From positions 16,931-75,966 of the forward strand of contig MNCI01009653.1 in assembly GCA_015680685.1 (NCBI GenBank): a stretch of 59,036 nucleotides of DNA, given 5' to 3'. Made by a program: the position numbers and the translations under genes. Position 1 is the stretch's first letter; every line of letters begins with the position of its first letter. The DNA comes from Gnetum montanum (lineage: Eukaryota; Streptophyta; Gnetopsida; Gnetales; Gnetaceae). The notes under the pieces were generated by a model. That model did no database searches, was not told the origin of the DNA, and was given only the letters and a program-made list of their open reading frames with translations. Positions 34,192-44,680 of the stretch are shown here, one piece after another.

Positions 34192-34256
34192 GTGGAAAGA
34201 TATTTTTGTTTTGATGCCTTGTAGTTGTTCATATTTTGACCATCGTTTCTTTGTAG
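34192..34256 (+). other. Putative intron 1 of the antisense gene
   Basis: CAAG|GTGGAAAG ... TTTCTTTGTAG. The acceptor fits well. The donor could instead be 34185 (GTACAAG), which keeps exon 1 in its longest open frame, so this intron is the least certain. Confidence 0.4.
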
Positions 34257-34528
34257 GCCTCAATTTGATAAAGAAGGAGTGTGCATAGGAGATGATGGAC
34301 TCGCATTAGCTCATACTGCCTTAGAGGCTTTCATGGTGGATCCCACTCTTCATGGTGCCATGTTAGCCTAGACAAAGGATGAAATTATCTATTTTCATAA
34401 ACGATACTCCAAGGCATTTGCACAATGTGATGCTTGGGGGTGGCTACATGGGGATTGGTCCTGTAGTGGGCCAGTTTTTCCATGCGATGCTGATTTGGCT
34501 TCTAATGATCTAAATCCATTTTCTTATG

Positions 34529-34618
34529 GTATTTAATACTATTTTTGAAGCCTCACATTTGTTTGTTTTGCTACATCATTGGTTATATTGACTCTGTGAT
34601 GTTACCTCGTGCATACAG
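34529..34618 (+). other. Intron 2 of the antisense gene
   Basis: TTATG|GTATTTAA ... CGTGCATACAG. Phase 1, T-rich, 90 bp; joining preserves the open frame on both sides. Confidence 0.6.
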
Positions 34619-35664
34619 TGGATGTCCCCCCTAGTGAAGTCACCATCACAACTAGAAGGACTGAGAGCACCTTGGCCATGAAATTTGGGGATATTAGCGA
34701 TCCACAACAATGGTTACATGATAAGGCACTGACACATATTATCAATTGTTTGAGTGATGCTGGCCTCATGGAGTTATTTATTGCTCTAAGTCCTGATGTC
34801 TCTGTGACCAAGATGAGTACGATCGTTCATTCTTTCAATGAAGCTATTACTTATTATAGCGCTCGCATCAAGGGAGTTAAAGTGGTTTTCCATCTATCAG
34901 TGGAGTTCTTTTCAGACCTCTTCGGTGTACCGGCAGATGGGAATAGAGTGATTTTGGACAGAGCACAGAAAGAGATCCATGTTGTTTCTAAGTTGGAGGA
35001 CTGGTTGGGTGTTCTTAAGGGTGCTAAGGGATTCCCTATGTAGGGAAAATCAAAAGTAACTAAAGTTAATGAGTTGTATCCTCTGTTTAGAGTGTGAGTG
35101 TTTCCTAAGTCCCTGTCCCAAGTAAATACTTTTGGATTAGAATCTGTGCATATCATGCACATGATTCTGGAGACTGGGATACATTATAATTGGGCCCAGT
35201 TTTAACTTTCAGGTTTCTATGGGGAGATAGTGAGGTTGTGTTCAAACATTGAGGCATAGTCCTATTTCACCTTTGCGTTCTTCATTGGTTACTTGCGCCG
35301 ACTGGCTAAATTTCTAGTTGTTCACGTGGATAACAAGTATGTGTTAAGGGATCATGGACAACTATTTTACCCGTGGATTTGCCACTTATTGAGGTGACTA
35401 AATCTCAAGATGCTCCCAAGGGAATTGACAAATCGATTTTTGTTACAATGGGGGGATCATCTATTTGTTCAATTCATATGCGTGACAGTGTAGGGTTGGA
35501 ACCAGGTTGCATGCCCTATACTGCTAGGAGAGCCGATCGGGTAATCAAGGAAACAATCGGGAAGGCAAAACCCAAAGTTCAAAAACCTAAGCGCTCTAGA
35601 GAGCTTGCTCCAGCTATAGATGAACCAAAGGTGAAATGTATATAGTTTAGAATGTTGGCACAGG

Positions 35665-35741
35665 GTAAGTAAGCCTGATACACTCATTTATCTTTGTTTT
35701 ATTATCATTATTATTACTTTTACTTTGTTCAATTTTTCCAG
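35665..35741 (+). other. Intron 3 of the antisense gene
   Basis: CACAGG|GTAAGTAAG is a near-perfect donor, and AATTTTTCCAG is a strong acceptor. 77 bp, phase 1, T-rich. Confidence 0.75.
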
Positions 35742-36053
35742 CCATTTATATGAAACTGATGTTGAACATATGAATTTCATCAAAGTTGACTCCTAAAGTA
35801 AGGAGGGAGGGGTTAGCACCAATCGTCAGAGAGGAAGAGGTCCCAATGAACTTGGATGAGGAGGTCGAAGTGGATAATGACGAGATGGAAGTCCTTATGC
35901 ATCTAAGGGAAGAAACAAAAGAGTGGGTGGGAAACACCATAGAATAGAGTCACATTGATGATCAGGATGGAGTCGACGAGACGTTTGATGCTTTCCTTGG
36001 AGGAAGGTTAGACCTTGGTGATCCTTCGAATTGGGAAGAAGCCAGAGATCTCG

Positions 36054-36147
36054 GTATGCTCTCTTTATTATATGTTTTCTTTTCTGGTTTTTTGAAATGT
36101 TCTTTCTATTATTCAGAGTTTTAAATTTTTGTTTTTACTATCACGAG
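36054..36147 (+). other. Intron 4 of the antisense gene
   Basis: CTCG|GTATGCTC ... TTACTATCACGAG. 94 bp, phase 1, T-rich; the open frame continues exactly across it. Confidence 0.65.
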
Positions 36148-37225
36148 GTCAAGATGCTGAAACTAGGATGATTCCTAATGTCCGTTTGGAAATACCTAGG
36201 ATGAAGACTCCAATGGAAACGATTGCCGAAGTTGACCCACCTCCAACAAATGAACCATTTACTTAGATCAAAATGCCAAGTAACATGGATTTTGTCCTTG
36301 GTATTGTTGATGAGGTAGTTGATCGCATCCAACAAGCTCATCCTAAAATAGGTACATATGTCTTGAGTGTTTTGAGTTCTTTGATTTTTGCATCTGTTTC
36401 TACTACCCAATGTCTAATGTATATTCTTCTCAAGTGGATAAGGGATAAGCTACAGTGGGATCCATTTGAGGCCACTTGTATTGACAGTCTACTTGCACTA
36501 CCATCAAAGATTGAACAAGTACCAAGACAAATCTATGATCAGGTGGTAGAATGTGTTGTGCAGAATGTGAAGTCTCTTTGGACTTGTAGGCGTTCCATCA
36601 AGAAACTATGGTTGCGAATTCAAGCAGGGGAGATAGAGATTTCCAAGCTATCAGTAGAGCGAGATGACCTTAAGTCACGCTATGAGTTTGCCTCGGCAAG
36701 GTTAACTGGTGATCATTCTTGGCAAACTTCTGAGATTACCTATACTAGATATTGGAATTTATTAAATCTCCATGTAACTATGACTCAAGAGCTAGCAGAA
36801 TGTAAGGCATAAATAGATTTGCTGAATCTCAAGTGTCAAGATTGGAAATCTTTTACTTCTAAGGTACGAAGTGGGGTCAAGATGAAAAGATGCATAAGTA
36901 TCATTATAAGAAATCATTAAAGGAGCAATCCATAGAGAAGCATCAGCTGCAGATGTTTGTAGAGGGTTTAGGCTTGCGATCTTCATTTGATGCCTTCACT
37001 AGGCACACTGTGGTAGAAATGTAATCTCCCAAGAGGGTAATCACCACAACTTCTAGGGAGGTTTCTGTGGGCGAGTTTCCTCTTAAATGTCCCGCTTGGT
37101 CTGTGGTGGACAAAGGGAAGGCCTTAACCAACATTGATCTAGGCCTTGATGGAATAAACTGGGCAAGTGTCCCTGAAGAAAAAATCCTTCATCGATTAGA
37201 ATTTGGTCTAAGAGGAACTTCTTCG

Positions 37226-37341
37226 GTGAGTTGTTTAAACTTATAAATTTTTTTTATTAATATTTTTTTTAGTAGAAAATGTTAACTCTTTTTTTCTATA
37301 TGTTTTTTTTTTCTAAATTATTTTCCTTTACCTTCTTACAG
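37226..37341 (+). other. Intron 5 of the antisense gene
   Basis: CTTCG|GTGAGTTG ... TTTACCTTCTTACAG. 116 bp, phase 0, with long T runs. The final 34-codon exon ends at TAG 37441. Confidence 0.7.
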
Positions 37342-37443
37342 AGTCATGGCGATGATGGTTACCACAAAGGTGGCCCCAGTGGAGAGGAGACCCATGATGA
37401 TGGGGAGTTTGAGGGGGAAGCCCCTCCTGATCATGATGTTTAG

Positions 37444-37844
37444 TTTTAAATTTGGCATTATCATTGATTGTGTTTTTTGTATGTGTTGTAAACAGAATAT
37501 TTTGTTTTAAATTATATATGAACAAATGCATGAACTCAGTTAACTCTTGTAATTGTTTATGTAGATATTTATATATATATTTTTGTTGTTTTTATATTCC
37601 AATTTTTTTTTGTTTTGTTGTTTTCAAATGTTGAAAAGAAAAAATGCAGGTACATGAACCAAAAGTTTTGTTTTTCTTTTTTTTTTTTGAATGGAAATGT
37701 GAAATAAAGTGCAAATGTAACCTAAATGATAGTCATGCTAAAGTAAACATAAAGGAAAGCATAACTTGATGTGATCTTAGAGTGTAAACTAAGAATTTAA
37801 ACTTTTGAGATGAATGAGAGTAAACTTATTCTAGTTTAAGGCCA
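37444..37844 (+). other. 3' flank of the antisense gene
   Basis: AT- and T-rich, no coding signal. It may contain the 3' UTR of the plus-strand gene, but no clear poly(A) signal could be chosen. Confidence 0.35.
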
Positions 37845-38030
37845 TTTCAGGCCGTCAATAAACTAGAAGGATATCAGCTAATAGGAATGGTTTTGATGTA
37901 AACCAGCCATTTCTGACTGTGGCTAGTTTCATGTCATTGTGGATACACGATAGTTTAATGTCATCGCAAATGTGTGTAGTTTAACATCATTTCAGACGAT
38001 CGTAGTTTAACGTCATTGCAGACTAATTTA
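37845..38030 (+). repeat. Degenerate repeats on the protease side of the antisense gene
   Basis: TAGTTTAA(T/C)(G/A)TCAT recurs at about 37949, 37977 and 38002, with weaker copies from 37845. It belongs to the same family as 28080-28560, so repeats of one kind lie on both sides of the antisense gene. Confidence 0.55.
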
Positions 38031-38035
38031 GTTTG

Positions 38036-39673
38036 TTAATTGTTCAACATCTTTTTGATTTTCTTCATTTTTATGTTAGGAGTGGGTTTAATGGGTACGA
38101 TCCAATACTCAGCATATCCTTCACTAACTATGTTGAAGGGTAACTCTAACCAGGAGATGTCTAGCGAGGTAAGCTCTAAGTTGATATCCTTGGATGTTTG
38201 TGGATTAGGTGGTATTCCCTTGGTTTCTAAGGAACCACAATTCATGTGTTGGTTATCAGTTTTGGCTTCGTTTGTTTCCTTCAGCGTGGGTTTTTTGGAA
38301 ATTTTGTCAAGTCCATGCTTATGTAGGGGGTCTTCTTGTTCGAACTCCTCAAATTTAACTTTGGAGCCTTGATTTGCTTCCATGTGAGATGAGATGGTGC
38401 ATGGAGTGGTATCCCCATGGATAATGATTTCACCCCTTTCATAGGATAAGTGAATCTCTTGATGAATGGGGGAGGACACCTCTTTTAACTAGGCTAACCA
38501 GGGTCGTCCCAGGATTAAGTTAAAACTAGGCATCTCATCAATAACTATGAAGTCTATGGATGTGGGGAACTGATTCCCTGCTATGAAATCCAAGGTCAAT
38601 GTACCTTTAACCACTACTCATGATCCATTAAAGGACTTCAAGCATGTGGTAGAAGTCAATTTAATTAAGTCTATAAAGCCTAACTGTTCAATGATAGGGT
38701 AAGGTACTACGTTTGTGGCCACTCCATCATCTACATGTACTCGATGTATTTTGAACTCATTAACTCGTATGGTTATAAACATGGGTTCATGGGTGACGTC
38801 TCCGATTTTCTCATCGATCTTAATGTTTTCGGGGTGAAAGCCTAATGATTTAGGTTTCAATCCTTGTCATGTAGACATTACCGCATGTATAGATGGTTCA
38901 TTTGTGGGTAGGTTTTCGCTAACTGGGATCAATGTTAACATTTGTACTAAGGCTTCACAGTGAACCGGTGAAGTCAAAACGAGGTCGTATAAGCTTAATG
39001 ATGTATTCTTTTGTTTAAGGGCTTGCATAACCTATGTTAGGATGTTAGCTAAGTCTTTACCATTGGGTATATTCTTGTCCAAAGCCACTTGATCCATTGG
39101 GGCTAGCAGTTGTATCTCATGTGGGGTAACTTTCGTGTCATTTTTTGTGATTGTTGGGTCTGATATGTGTTGTTCCCTTGATTCTTCCTCTTTACAACTC
39201 ATGCTTGGCTCATTTTTGGAAGGAGCCATGGGTATTGCACTTAACAGAGTTGGTTTCGGGGGCCCTAATGCAAGTCGTTGACGTTTCTTTTCCGAACGTT
39301 CCTTCTCCAAATGTTCCCTGGTGAGCTTATCTACCAGGTGTTCTTACATGGGTTTTGTAGGAATATTTGGGGTTGGAATATGGGGTTGTTTCGGGACTCG
39401 AATGATGAATGGGGTGGGAAGGGTTTGTGTTTGATGTGTATGAGCTTGGGCATCAAACTGCCTAGGCATCTTGACCACAAACGGGGTTGGACGATTCTTA
39501 GTTGGTACCTGTGTCGTAGCAGCTACCGGTGGCACCCAAACCATGAAAGGGGTGGGGTGGTTTGATGGTGTCATACTAGTGGTTGTATCAGTAGAGGACA
39601 CACTAATGACAAATGCTTTGGTTTGGGGTGACACTTGTGTTGTTGCCACTGGGAAGGGTACTTGGATGATCAA
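38036..39673 (-). pseudogene. Tat element protease region, decayed
   Basis: One minus-strand frame with few stops. The N-side is a Pro/Thr-rich linker with repeated TPF(M/V/I) words (39673-39344), then charged sequence. The protease has HVDDGVATNVVPYPIIEQLG near 38780, matching the Tat-type VDGG-S-NV active site with the catalytic Asp kept, and FIVIDEMPSFNLILGRPWLA near 38520. The C-terminal extension ends at 38036. In a normal Tat element RT would follow within a short distance; here the antisense gene block intervenes. Confidence 0.75.
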
Positions 39674-40395
39674 TGATTTTTGCGGGGTAGGAGGATTGTA
39701 TGAGGAATATGTAGGTTGAGGTGATGTTAGTGGAGTATGGGGAACATGAACTACGAAGGGACTCTTTGGTGTTTGACAGCTATTATCTGCATAAATGGTA
39801 TTAATTGTGTGTGGTGTTTCTTTAGTGTTTAGGGGATCTTCTTAAATGCCCATTGACTGGTTCTGTGGTTTGACCGGGTTGGCCTCATCAAAAGTGATCT
39901 CGCCTCCATCAATCATTTATTGAATGTCTTGTTTCAAGGTGAAACAATAGTCCATTCCATGCCCATTATGTTGATGGTACTCACAAAAATAGTCTATTCT
40001 AAAGCTTCTTGGAACTAGGGGCTCATCTGGAGTTGCCAAGCTTGGATTCTCGACCAATTGACAGAATCAATCATGTCTTTGAATTGTTGTGGGGGATAAT
40101 TGTTCATGTTTCATTAGCCCTAATTTCAAGAGTTGGTCGAATAATTGCAAAGGTTTCATGGGTAATGGTGTGTATTGAGAGGGGTCTCTCCTCTCAAAGT
40201 TTCTCATGTGACCTGATCTAGCATTTTGTGATGTGGATGGTCTGGGCGTAGCAGTGGGAGTAGGTCTAGTATAGCTAGTGGGGGCAATAGGTGGTTTACC
40301 TTGTTGTCACGTATTCATTTGTTGAGTTTCTGCTACTGCTGCTACTATTGCTTTAGCCTTTTCTTTGTCTTTTTTAGTGTGTTGATTTTTAAAGG
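39674..40395 (-). other. Gag-protease linker, frame-shifted and stop-rich
   Basis: Connects the gag frame to the protease frame, which are not the same. Readable stretches include HYPPQQF-like Pro/Gln sequence. Open frames on the plus strand here have no recognisable product. Confidence 0.4.
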
Positions 40396-42134
40396 CTAAG
40401 TAAGCAAGGTCATGGCTATTTTGGGCTCCTCTATGTTATTTATTTGCATGAAGGCTTGGCTTAGAGTGTGTGCATTTAAATAGTATAATTTAGATTTCAC
40501 AAAGTCATTTACAACTCCCTTTAGGATCATGAGTAAGTACGTTTCAGGGATTGTTTCATGAAGTTCGTTTAACGTAGCACTCCATCCCTGAATAAATTTT
40601 TGTACTGGTTTGAGCAGTGCTTGTTTTACCTGTATCAAGTTGTCCAAGGTAGCTTCAGTTTTCAGGTTGTATTTAAATTTGGTAATGAACTAGTGTAAGA
40701 GATCCTCCAAAGAGGATATAGGGTTACGAGGCAGGGCCTGGTACTAGTCTAAAGCTCTCCTAGTGAGGGACATAGTGAAAACACGCAAAATTGCATGGGG
40801 CCATGCTTGAAGTAATAAACATTCTAGTCTAAATGTGACCAGATGGGCATTGGGGTCTCCTTCCCTGTTGTATTTGGTTAGTTGAGGCAAAGAAAATCCT
40901 TTGGGCAAGGTCAATGGTGGTACCAAAGAGCTAATAGGATTGTCTTGATAAAATTCTAATACTTTAAGCTCTTCATTGTTAGCTTTCTTGAGACGTTTTA
41001 CCTCATTAGTGAGTTCTTGCATCATCCGTTTAGCTTCGACCCAATCTTGGGCACTGGGCAAGGCAGTAGGTTGGTTATGTTTTGTAGTAGGAAAGTTAGA
41101 TTGTTGTACTATGGGTGGGAAAGAGGAAAGTTGAGTAGTCGGAGGTTGTGCTAGTGGGATGTTCATGGTGGGCGTTGCTAAGGGTAGCATATTGTAGGGA
41201 ACAGGTTGTTGTTGTTGTTGTTGTTGTTTTTGGGGGACTTGCGGGATGTTCATGGGTGGGATTATAGGAGGTGGTATGTTGTAATGAGGGGGTTGATGCG
41301 ATTGCATGCCAGTTACAACCCACTGCCCAGTTGTGATTTGTGAGGGAACACTCTGAACTTGTTGAATTGAAGTGGTGAAAGTGTTTCTTGGGTTTGAATT
41401 CATGGTATATGGTGGGTGGATGTAGAAGAAGGTATCACATATGGCATTCCAATCACTCGAGGTGGGAAGGTCACTCCTACATTACTTTGCGGGGGGTGTT
41501 TTTGGGATTGCATTTGTAAGAGAGGGGGTGATGTGGTGAGAGGAGGAATGGTGGAGATTGGTATGTTGAACTAAGCATCAATCATTGGGAGCATAGGAAT
41601 AAGAGTGGATGGTTCTTGTTGAAGCACATGTGCTTAAGTGGTTTCAAATGAATGGAGGGACATAGTGTCCCCCATGAAGGGATGAAATAATGGGTTCGGA
41701 TAAGTGTGTGGACTGAGAGTATGATATGAGTCCTCATGTTCGGACTGTGCAGCAAAGTCATCCTTCTCTTCTAGTTGAGGATTCACCATGGACTGGTCTA
41801 GAGACTAGCTCCTTACTAGAAGGAGCTATGAAATGAGCTCGAAGTAGTGCTATGGAAGAGGGATGATGTCATATGGAGAGGGGATGAACTCATGTCCTCC
41901 CTTATGAACTAGTTCATACTATTTCTTATCCTCCAGTTCAGTTTTCTCTACTACCAAATCGGCTTGAATCTTTATCCATATAAAATTATAGTGTTCCTGT
42001 ATTATGATATTGAATGATAGATTCTTCCCTTGTAGTCTGAGAGATCGGTGAGGTTCCCCCATGGGTTGCATGACGAGCATTGATGTTGTCATGGAGAGAT
42101 TGACATCGGAAGTGGACATGTTGGAAGTGTTCAT
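40396..42134 (-). pseudogene. Tat element gag, decayed
   Basis: Begins at ATG 42134 (MNTSNMSTSDVNLS) with several stops, shifts frame near 41405, then continues open from MNSNPRNTF. A Pro/Gln-rich region includes a poly-Gln run from a GTT repeat at about 41207-41228. A coiled-coil stretch (WVEAKRMMQELTNEVKRLKK) follows. The retrotransposon gag core is clear near 40880-40750: YNREGDPNAHLVTF, LECLLLQAWPHAILRVFTMSL. The frame continues as SATLNELHETIPETYLLMIL. Gag forms the particle around the element RNA. The gag frame ends at 40396. Confidence 0.75.
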
Positions 42135-42410
42135 GTTGGTTGGATCAATGTTTGGAATGATCTATGTGCCAAGGTAAGTATGAGATGATGTTAAGTGAAA
42201 AATGATAGAAAATGTGGCTAATGGTGAAATTATGAGTAGTGTGCTCAATGTATAACCCTGTATGCTCAGCGTGTGAGGGTTATACATAGTGTGTGAACAC
42301 TAGTCGTAGCATACAGACCACTCATGTAGCATACTGGCACTGTTGTTAGTGTATAGAAACTAATCACAGCATGTGGGCTCATGGTGGTCAGCATGTTGAA
42401 AATGATGGTA
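42135..42410 (-). other. Tat element leader between gag and minisatellite
   Basis: Non-coding. From 42240 it shows GCATGTGGGC, AGCATAC and AGCGTGTGAGG words like those in the LTR. Confidence 0.4.
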
Positions 42411-42740
42411 GCATGTAGACAGGGTCTACAACATGCAAGTAGGCTAGGCAACATGTAGACAGGGTCTACGGCGTGCAGGTAGGCTAGGCAGCATGTAGAC
42501 AGGGTCTACAGCATGCAGGTAGGCTAGGCAACATGTAGAAAGTGTCTACAACATGCAGGTAGGCTAGGCAGCATGTAGATAGGGTCTACAGTGTGCAAGT
42601 AGGCTAAGCAACATGTAGACAGGGTCTACAGCATGCAGGTAGGCTAGGTAGTATGTAGATAGGGTCTATAGCGTGTAGGTAGGCTTGGTAGCATGTAGAC
42701 AGGGTCTACAACATGCAAGTAGGCTAGGCAGCATGTAGAC
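42411..42740 (-). repeat. 40-bp minisatellite with a hairpin in each unit
   Basis: ATGTAGAC recurs at 42413, 42453, 42493, 42533, 42573, 42613, 42653, 42693 and 42733, exactly 40 bp apart (about 8.2 units), with slight variants (GTAGAA and GTAGAT in a few). Most units contain GTAGAC-AGG-GTCTAC, a 6-bp stem with a 3-nt loop, followed by GCATGCAGGTAGGCTAGGC. It lies in the 5' leader of the element, about 200 bp from the PBS. Confidence 0.95.
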
Positions 42741-42920
42741 AAGGAGATTGCTACAGAACAGGACAAACATTTGGCGAGGTTCAAAATCAGAGTTACACAG
42801 ATGAAGTGTAAATATAAGGAAACTTGGTGGTAGATTCAGAAGCACAGAGAGCGGGTGTGTGAGATGAACTAATGAATCTAAAGAGATTTGTGATAGATCA
42901 AAGTGAATTTAAGCAGTTCA

Positions 42921-42939
42921 GGCCCTCCTTTTAGTGCCA
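42921..42939 (-). promoter_or_regulatory. Tat element PBS-like site
   Basis: On the minus strand TGGCACTAAAAGGAGGGCC begins 5 bp after the 5' LTR end. Position and the TGG start fit a primer-binding site. I could not match it to a specific tRNA; decay may have altered it. Confidence 0.45.
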
Positions 42940-42944
42940 GTTTT

Positions 42945-44680
42945 TGTACTATCCAAAATCATCGATGTAGGGTTGGAATGGGAGAAGCACCATGGGATCT
43001 GCAGACAAGCACAAAAGACTCTACCTTCACTTGAGGGTGAGCTGGAATTAATGAAGGTAAAGTACGTTGGATGGTCCGCACGTGGATCAGATAAGGATTT
43101 CCCCAAGCGTATGTCAATATGCAATACACTGGGTTATTTGTAAATGGTGTGATAAACGTAATCCAAAGTATAAACATGCAAGAATATAGGTAAAAATAAA
43201 TGAAAACTATAACAAATCTTGATTAGAAATGAAGCAACTTTATTGCAGAATTGAGATTACAGTGCACCGATCTAAACATAGTTGTGGATTTGACACAAGG
43301 CGAGCGAAGAGCCCCAGTGGATGTTGAAGGATGATGGTTTGCTAGTTTAGACAGTAGGCTCGGTGTGAAGGCTATATGATCAGCATGCAGGGTGTATGTC
43401 CAATGTGTGGGATTTGTGTTTCCATGCTCTATGTGTGAAAAATGATCTCCTTTCTCCTCTTATTTTCTTCTTTTTCTTTTAGTTAAAAATTGGGATTTTT
43501 ATATGATCTTAGGGCATGGAATTCGGATCTGGGAGGGTATGAATGGCCCTGGGTGAGAGAATTTTAGGTTGGATGACATGTGGTTGCATTGCCCAAGTGC
43601 AAAGAAAATTACAATTATACAGTGTGTTGCATGCTAGTGTGTACACGCTAGGCGTGTGAACCCAGCGTACAGACTTGACCGACACAAAAGAATTGAACTT
43701 TATAAATGAACACTACTATTACAATAGAAAATCTTGAACTTGGCTCTTGGATTTAAGCTCTAGTATCATTAGAATGCTGCCTATGGATGTTCAACTCATT
43801 TGGACTTGGGCTAACATGGTTTTGGAGGGCTTCAACTAGTGTATGTCATGCTGCACGCTGGGCGTACACGCTAAGCATATAGGCCAGTGTGTGAGGCTAA
43901 AAATGATACTTTTGATGCTCAAAATAGAATTTTTCAAGGCCTGTGATGATGTGTACTAGATGCCTATGTTCCAAGGATCAACCCCATGCCAAAAAAAAAC
44001 AATTTTCCTGAAAGTGTTTGTTTGACCTCATCCTTGGTTCCACGCGCTGGGCGTACACACTGGGCATGCAAGGTGTACATGCTCAGTGTGTGAACTCCAA
44101 AGTGCATGATTTCAAGGTCAAAAATTTATTTTCTTGAGTCCATGATGATGCCTAACAATTTTCCTATCTCTAAGAGTTGATGCCTTGTGGAAATCTTGCT
44201 CTAAAGTGCCTGTTTTGGGTCACCTTTGAAGTCATACGCTGGGTGTATACATGCTGGCGTGTAGGCAGGAAATGACCTATTTGGTGCCCAAAAGTCAATT
44301 TTTAGAATCCTGAGACCTACCTGGAACCTTAGGTATGGTCATGGGGAGTCTAGACCTTCAATTTTGGCTTGTTTTGATGAGTTTTTGAGGCTCAAAAGTT
44401 GTTGCACGCTGGGCCATACGCTGGGCATGTGTAGGCCAACGTACATGGTGCATACTTAGTGAAAACCAAGTATTTTGAGCTCAAAATTTGCTAGGTTTGA
44501 TGCCATATGTCACTTTCATCTTCTATGGATCCCAGGGAACCATTTCTTGCTTAGTTCAACTCCATTTGAAGTTGTCTATGAGTTCCTCAAGCTTCAGTCA
44601 TGCTGGGGAGCATCATGACTTAGCGCGATTCTTATTGGAGAAGTGCTAAGCTCAGAATTTTGTGGTGTTTCACCAAAATA
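42945..44680 (-). repeat. Tat element 5' LTR (1736 bp)
   Basis: Pairs with 25293-27050. It begins TGAAACACC on the minus strand at 44680 and ends ...AGTACA at 42945. Differences from the 3' LTR are mostly transitions. Confidence 0.9.
43496..43503 (-). promoter_or_regulatory. TATA box of Tat 5' LTR
   Basis: TATAAAAA on the minus strand, in the same context (GATCATATAAAAATCCC) as in the 3' LTR; likely core promoter of the element. Confidence 0.5.

Larger units (their letters stand above)
33750..37443 (+). pseudogene. Antisense multi-exon gene carried inside the Tat element (unknown product)
   Basis: On the strand opposite to the element, exons at about 33750-34184 (or 34191), 34257-34528, 34619-35664, 35742-36053, 36148-37225 and 37342-37443 join into one frame. 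The last four junctions match in phase with GT...AG signals. About 1080 codons, ending TAG 37441. Damage: about ten stops of the TAG/TAA/TGA class (for example 33925, 34369, 35041, 35643, 36810) and frameshifts near 35350-35373 and 36866. Exon 3 has a globular region (FGDISDPQQWLHDKALTHII, VKVVFHLSVEFFSDLFGVP) whose pattern resembles the plant-transposon-protein part of the ORF at 1037. Exon 4 is acidic, exon 5 predicts coiled coil (IEISKLSVERDDLKSRYEFA) and exon 6 is an acidic tail. The frame of exon 1 is uncertain and its start is unknown. The function is not known; this is not a host gene family that I can name. Confidence 0.6.
25293..44680 (-). mobile_element. Nested Tat-lineage Gypsy element with an antisense multi-exon gene
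   Basis: The 19.4-kb element reads right to left. Order: 5' LTR (44680-42945), PBS-like site, minisatellite leader, gag, protease, a 5.9-kb block carrying a plus-strand spliced gene, RT, RNase H, a second RNase H, integrase, tandem repeats, PPT and 3' LTR (27050-25293). LTR ends are TG...CA. Two RNase H domains are the hallmark of the Tat lineage (Ogre, Retand and relatives). It interrupts the outer element's 5' LTR with a near-matching 5-bp duplication (CCACA/CCAAA). Confidence 0.85.

Noticed and set aside
38040-38372. 110-codon plus-strand open frame with hydrophobic start
   Set aside because: It is the reverse strand of the protease C-terminal extension, which has a clear family match and longer frame.
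42411-42740. CRISPR-like array or centromeric satellite
   Set aside because: Units are contiguous without unique spacers, the context is a plant retrotransposon leader, and 8 units of 40 bp is too short for a satellite domain.
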